Source: Anniella stebbinsi (lineage: Eukaryota; Chordata; Lepidosauria; Squamata; Anniellidae). From it: 64,000 nucleotides of DNA. Under the pieces are notes generated by a model. The model ran no database searches. It saw only the letters and a program-made list of their open reading frames with translations, and was not told the DNA's origin. The first letter of the stretch is position 1; every line of letters starts with the position of its first letter. The DNA is taken from the NCBI GenBank assembly GCA_029215795.1, contig JARDYH010000004.1:33670001-33734000 (forward strand). The letters are read 5' to 3'. Below are positions 58,818 through 64,000 of the stretch, piece after piece. A program made the position numbers and the translations under genes.

Positions 58818-59639
58818 GCACAAAGTTAGCCAGCAAAAACAGGCTGAATTGAAAAGTTTGCACCCATCTGGAAGACTGATAGAGAAGGAATTACAGGTCT
58901 TGGGGGTGGGATCCATTCCACAGCCTCAGGGTAATCGAGTAAAGCCTTGTTTCTCATTACAACAGCCCTTGTCATGTCACAAGTTTGGCATACCAGTTGG
59001 GGACAGATCTAGCTGAGCCCTCAGATGTCACCCCCTTTATCTCTTGAAAAGTTTGCTAACCTATGCTAAACTCTTAGAGATAAAATACAATGCAGGGATT
59101 ATCTTAACAGTTGCCGCATGCACACCATGTTTGGGTGGTCAACGGAGGGAATGAACAGATGGTCCAGAGATAAGTGTGAAAGAGTGACTAAGTGATGAAC
59201 CAGAGTGACAAAGGAATAAAGAAAATATATTCCATTCTTAGAATGCTTGGGTGGGGGGATGAAAGGAGTGACACCTAATAATTTTCCCAAATCAGAAGAG
59301 TGGTACATAAGCAGGAAGATGCTCTTTGCGTCATTGGGCTCTTGGAGATGGACTATTCAAGTGTTAATTAAGAAGGAGATGATTTTAGCCATCTCTGTCA
59401 GAATGGATGCATCAGAAGGCTTCCTGCATTGTGGATCTAGAAGCTCTGGGAAAGAAGAGTATTATTCCAAATGGGTGATGGATGCAAGCATCCTGGCCAA
59501 AGATGTTTGTAGCTTCAGAGAAATAGAAACCGCAGGGCAGTGTGGACCTGGAAGCTGGCATTCAGAACAGGGCCTAAAAAGAATATCAAAGCTGGCAAAA
59601 GGGACACTAATAAAGAATTGTGCTTTCTGAGATCTGAGG

Positions 59640-59905
59640 GACCTAAGCCATGAAGGGATTTACAGTTAAGCTATACATCAGTAGCACAATTGAACCCAGA
59701 AGCATATTGATAGCCAGTGCAATTAGAAGAAAATTTTATAATTTGATTGCATCTTCCACACCCAATAGACATCGCACTGTGGTGTTTTGGTACTAGCTGA
59801 AGCTTCTGTGTTGTCTTCAAGGGCAGCCCCACATAAAATGTAACACAGTAGTCAGGCCTAGAGGTTACAAAAGTATGGATTAGCACTGCAAGGTCCCACT
59901 CTGTT
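59640..59905 (-). mobile_element. L2-like LINE ORF2 remnant, antisense
   Basis: Minus-strand frame 59671-59886 reads TSRPDYCVTFYVGLPLKTTQ then KLQLVP, the TSRLDYCNALYxGLPLK block. The following residues are scrambled by mutations. Confidence 0.8.
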
Positions 59906-60617
59906 CAAGAAAGGAAGTTGCTTGGATATCACTTCATAGATGTAAGCTCTATAATATCTTCTTGACAATAAAGCAGAGATCCCTTTAAGGCATTGTAGGA
60001 ATTTATGCAGAAATAGCCTTTTGTTGACTGTTTTACAAAGTGTACAAATTTGTTACATAGAGATAGCAATGCTGTTATAAACCAGGGTTACTAGAACCTA
60101 AAGCATACACGTACTCATCTTGGAATAACCTTTACCATTGACCTCCAAACTAAAATTCTCATCTGTGAACTGTTTCAGTTGTCTCATCTTTTTCTTCTTC
60201 TACATCCAGCAGTTATTGAAAGATATTGCAGTCAAAATGCCTCCCTTTTCTCCCCAGTTGCAAAAACTATTCTTTAAGGGTGCTACAGAACATAGAAGTA
60301 GCACAGTTTCTACAATAGCCGGTCAGTGAAAGGAAGGGGAAAGCAATCAGGTCAGGAATGGACTATGAGTAATGAGAAAGGGAATTGGGAGGTGTCAGTT
60401 GGCAGCTAAGGTGCAAGTAAGATGAAAAGACTGGGAGCTTAATACTAACTTGGGTCATAAGGATGGACCCAAAGGAACAGAAGGAATGGGCCTGATGAAC
60501 AGTGATGATGAGACACTTCTTGCTCTAGGGAGCGTCACTGCTATCTTAACATCTGGAAAACTGGTCTTCAGTTTCTCACATCATTTCAAGTTAACTCATG
60601 ATGCCAGGCTTCTGGTT

Positions 60618-60637
60618 TATTATTATTATTATTATTA
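60618..60637. repeat. (TTA)n microsatellite
   Basis: About seven TTA/ATT units. Confidence 0.85.
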
Positions 60638-60796
60638 TGGCCTATGAATTTAAGATTCTGCATTCTTTCAACTACCCCCTAATTTTATTCTTACTTTTAA
60701 ATATATGTAAACTGTAATCTATAAATTCTGTTGTTCTTATGGGGTTCTAGCTATGGACTTTATTTCATATTCTTATTCTGAAGTTGTTTCTCAATG

Positions 60797-60826
60797 TGTG
60801 TGTGTGTGGGGGGGGTTGGAGAGGGG
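60797..60826. repeat. (TG)n and G-run
   Basis: A TG run turns into GGGGGGG, then TGGAGAGGGGG. Confidence 0.7.
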
Positions 60827-60851
60827 GAACATAAATAATGTAACACAGGCT

Positions 60852-60950
60852 CCCCCAACCTGGTGCCCTGCAGCACAGCCAATGGCCATGATAGAAGGGG
60901 ATGAGGGGATCGTAATCCAACACCTCTGGAGGGCACCTAGCTGGACAAGC
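60852..60950. mobile_element. Palindromic MITE (GTTGGACTACA family), deleted copy
   Basis: CCCCAACCTGGTGCCCTGCA on the left is matched by AACACCTCTGGAGGGCACCT on the right, as at 6158-6302, with the middle of one arm missing. Confidence 0.65.
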
Positions 60951-61797
60951 TGGCAGAGCAGAAGCATCCTGTATTTGTTGTGCCACTATTTTCTGCTATA
61001 TATTAACAATTCCCAAAGGGACTGGAGCCCATTATATTGAGGCATATTACTGGTATTACTAAAAGAATATGCTTGCTTCCAGTCACTTTAATTATGCTAC
61101 ATCCAATGTATTCAATACTATCCTGTTGTCTGAGGCATTTCTCTCCCTGTTCTGACACCTCTCTCTCTATACATTGCTAAAGTCTCTTCCTTATGTCTTT
61201 CCTACCTAGCACCATCTTCTCCTTGTTCATTTTCTGTCCAAAGCAAAACCCTTCAGAGCAAATCTTTGTTGAATTCCTACTACTCAGGTACTTATGCTGG
61301 ACTTTATTCTTGATTGTTTTTGCTTTTGCTCATTTCCTTGTAGTTACAAAAATATGGCATCAGAGAAGTCTTTGGGATGTTGGAAACAGCTAACTTGTAT
61401 TTTTATTTTATTTTCCAACTTTTATTTTTTTTTCTCCTGTTGACCTTCTGTTGGGTTCCATTGATCCGTGTTCTATGCGCAAATGGAATTTCATCTCAAA
61501 GTATCATCTGACACTGTTCCATCGACCACCCTGTTAGGTAAGAAAACTGTTATGATGCACAATAGCCTGTTGATGAGAAAACATATTCATTCTATCTGAA
61601 AATGGCTCAATAGAACATTGGCAAAGATACTCCAAAATGTGATTTATTAGAGTTAAGCACCCTTATGAATGCTAACCATCTCCCTTCAAGTCATAAATGG
61701 AAAGCATATTGGTTTTACTATATGCACAGAGTAGAAACTGGGCTACCTTATGAGTTTTCTTCCTTAAAAGCTTGTTTACTATGATGTAGCCTTACAC

Positions 61798-61800
61798 ACA

Positions 61801-61831
<31 letters not shown>
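61798..61831. repeat. (CA)n microsatellite
   Basis: About sixteen CA units, interrupted once. Confidence 0.9.
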
Positions 61832-62045
61832 TCCAAAACAGCATAGTGGGCTTCAGTTTTGTTTGAAAATTAAAGGGTTAAAATCCACTCCCCCTGCCCA
61901 AATTTGAGAGGCTTAATTTAGGAGCAATTGTTCTGTCCTTCAGCATAACAAAAAACCTTGGAGATTTGTTCTGTACTAAGCCCCTCCGGATGAAGAGCAT
62001 TTGAGACACATTATGGGATTCAATGAAAGGGAATGATTCCCTTTC

Positions 62046-62046
<1 letters not shown>

Positions 62047-62084
<38 letters not shown>
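62047..62084. repeat. (AAT)n microsatellite
   Basis: About twelve AAT/ATA units. Confidence 0.9.
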
Positions 62085-62085
<1 letters not shown>

Positions 62086-62568
62086 TGGGTTATGCCTTCA
62101 CAGTCATTTTTTTCCCATTTTTTTTTTCATTTTTAAGATTAGAGATTGGTATTCTTAGGAATAAAAGGCTTAAAATCTGTATTCTTCGGTTTTACGTGCC
62201 TACCTTAGCTAAAGAAACAGGTTGCATCTGCAAAGCTGATGCACAGATGTTTCATGTCTGGAAATAAGATCCAGAACTCCTGATTTGTATCAACAGAGCA
62301 GTCAGTTTCTAGCAATTTTCCCTGTTACAGAGAGTGAGAAATTGTGAGTGCTCCTGGGGATTGAATGATGCTTTGGGCAGTAACATAGCAGAAATCAGGC
62401 ATGAATCTTTCCACATTAAAAACAGAATAAGCCCATTGTTGTAGACTTAAGCCTGGTTCATAATACCTGGGCCAGTGGACAAGCTTTCTAAAGTAGAGAA
62501 GTGGTAATAAGGAAAAGATTATAAGGATGGGACTTTTGTGTGTAAGTACTAGGGATGAGTGAATCTGT

Positions 62569-62798
62569 CATTTTATTTATTACATTTGCATCCCACCATT
62601 TTTTTCATCCAAGGAGGCATACATAATCCTCCTCCTTTCCATTTTATCTGCACAACAACAACCCTGAGGAGTAGGTTGGACTGAGAGTCCGTGACTGGCC
62701 TAAAGTCACCCAGTGAGCTTCCATGACTGAGTGGGGACTAGAATCTGGATCTCCCGACTCCCAGTCCAATGCTCTAGCCACTACACCACACTGGCTCT
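62569..62798 (-). mobile_element. Sauria-type tRNA-derived SINE, antisense
   Basis: On the plus strand: (TTTA), CATCCCACCATTTTTTTCAT, ATAATCCTCCTCCTTTCCAT, CTAAAGTCACCCAGTGAGCT, GGGGACTAGAATCTGGATC (reverse B box) and CTAGCCACTACACCACACTG (reverse A box). Nearly full length, and directly abutting an antisense L1. Confidence 0.93.
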
Positions 62799-62802
62799 CA
62801 CT

Positions 62803-64000
62803 TTTTTTTATAATAATATTTTTTATTTTTCAACATAAAATACAACATAATCATAACATAAAATACTAACAAAACCTTGACAACCCCCCGTGCTCCCCTA
62901 ACCCAATGAGACCTTCTTTTATTCATTTATAGTATACATTCTTCCAAAATTGTAAAGAATCTTTTAAAAGTGTACAACCTTTCCCCTTTATTAATACAAA
63001 TTCCAAAAAATGGCCACTATATATTTTCAAAATCATTAAGCGCAATATCCCATATTTCTTTATACCATTCCTCTATTGTATAATTCCCTTGTATTTTCCA
63101 ATTCATAGCTACCATTAATCTAGCGGGTGTCAGGAGGTTGTTAATCAAATCCCTCATATTTTGATTCCCAATTCCTTTATCCCATATTGAGAGTAGAGCC
63201 AGTTTTGGACTTGCTTCCACAGTGCTTCCCATTATTTCACTTATTTCTTTAAACACCCTTTTCCAAAATTTTTGTACATGCTCACAAGTCCACCACATAT
63301 GAAAGTATGTTCCAACCTCCTGACATCCCCTCCAACAGTTCTTTGAAATTTTCTTATCTATCTGATGTAGTCTTGCTGGTGTTAAATACCATCTCCAAAT
63401 TATTTTGTAATAATTCTCTTTTATCCTAACTGATAATAACTTTAGCATTCTTGAATCCCAAATCCTCCCCCAGTTATAATCACTGATTTGTTTTGTTAAA
63501 TCATCTTCCCATATTGTTTTAAGAGAATCCCGTTGGTCTCCATCCTCTAACAGTATTTTATAGATTTCACTTATCATACTTTTTTTGCTTTTATTTTCCC
63601 CTTCTTTTTCTCTTGATTCTATGAAATCTTCAAATCTAGTATTATCTCTACAATCCTTATTTTTCTTTTTCCAATCCTGTGTCCATTGTTCCAATTGTAT
63701 ACATTTGAACCAAGATATCTTTTGTCCTCTTAATATCTCTTCTATTTGCTCCTTATTAGACATTCTTTTCAACCAATCTTTCACCTTAATAATTTTCTGT
63801 CCCCTCAGTACCCCTTCCATATCTCTTTTTAAATCCCCTGGGAAGTTTTCCAGTAATACAACTGGAGTTAGAGGAGAGATTCCTGGTATTAGTTTTTTTT
63901 TATATACCTCTCCCAAATCTCTAAAATATTTTTAATAGTGGATTTTCCATTTCCTTCAATTGTTTCTTTTGTATTTTGCTAAAGAAGATATTTTGTAATT
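62803..64000 (-). mobile_element. L1-clade LINE ORF2 C-terminus and 3' UTR, antisense
   Basis: A 299-codon minus-strand frame (63017-63916) encodes the C-terminal part of an L1-type ORF2: WYLTPARLHQIDKKISKNCW then RGCQEVGTYFHMWWTCEHVQKFW (C..C, H, C pattern split over 63270-63350), and an end LMVAMNWKIQGNYTIEEWYK. A TAA just upstream of 63916 in the same frame and an apparent frame change near 63935 break the link to the reverse transcriptase, which lies beyond the window. The 3' UTR is about 200 bp and A-rich. It is the least decayed protein-coding repeat here. Confidence 0.9.

Larger units (their letters stand above)
52403..64000 (+). other. PTPRT: Downstream PTPRT intron (5' part)
   Basis: This begins with a consensus GTAAGT donor and continues past the window. 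No further PTPRT exon was found. Featureless stretches are about 52880-53500, 53790-54720, 54745-55255, 56990-58365, 58820-59640, 59910-60610 and 60955-61795. Confidence 0.75.

Noticed and set aside
59247..59630. 127-codon plus-strand frame
   Set aside because: Runs up to an antisense L2-like fragment, with no recognised domain; probably chance.
52403..64000. Next PTPRT exon (beginning by completing Thr after QDVNGF)
   Set aside because: I read the interval for the expected following residues and saw no matching exon; presumably beyond the window.

Overview
The window is vertebrate nuclear DNA, most likely from a squamate reptile (lizard or snake). It is AT-rich and dominated by squamate-type interspersed repeats: tRNA-derived Sauria-type SINEs, CR1 and L2-like LINE 3' ends, an R4/Dong-like LINE fragment, an L1 ORF2 and many short palindromic DNA transposons. 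No bacterial features or RNA genes were seen. The species cannot be named from this sequence alone.

The one host gene I can support lies on the + strand and is almost all intron. Three short exons match the transmembrane and juxtamembrane part of the type R2B receptor tyrosine phosphatase PTPRT (RPTP-rho): 16338-16473 (end of the ectodomain, transmembrane helix, stop-transfer residues), 32311-32337 (a 27-nt alternative microexon encoding a Tyr/Ser-rich insert) and 52254-52402 (the juxtamembrane segment before the phosphatase domains). Splice sites and phases agree at every junction, and the frame is kept with or without the microexon. The fibronectin exons upstream and the catalytic exons downstream were not found here and presumably lie outside the window.

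Layout: 1-16337 is the upstream intron, with L2-like, R4-like, CR1, SINE and hAT-like elements and a possible solo LTR. 16474-32310 is the intron before the microexon. It holds several MITEs, LINE tails, a degenerate tandem array, a perfect 116-bp palindrome and a perfect 32-nt copy of the microexon's own 3' splice-site region placed exactly 1,100 nt upstream. 32338-52253 is the next intron, with MITE clusters (33.8, 37.4, 38.8, 45.2-47.3 kb) and CR1/L2-like pieces. 52403-64000 is the start of the following intron and ends in an antisense L1 ORF2 that runs off the window.

The observations most worth checking are the PTPRT microexon with its neural-type splicing signals, the duplicated decoy acceptor, and a group of related MITEs (some double-shelled) that share ATCTACAC-containing termini.
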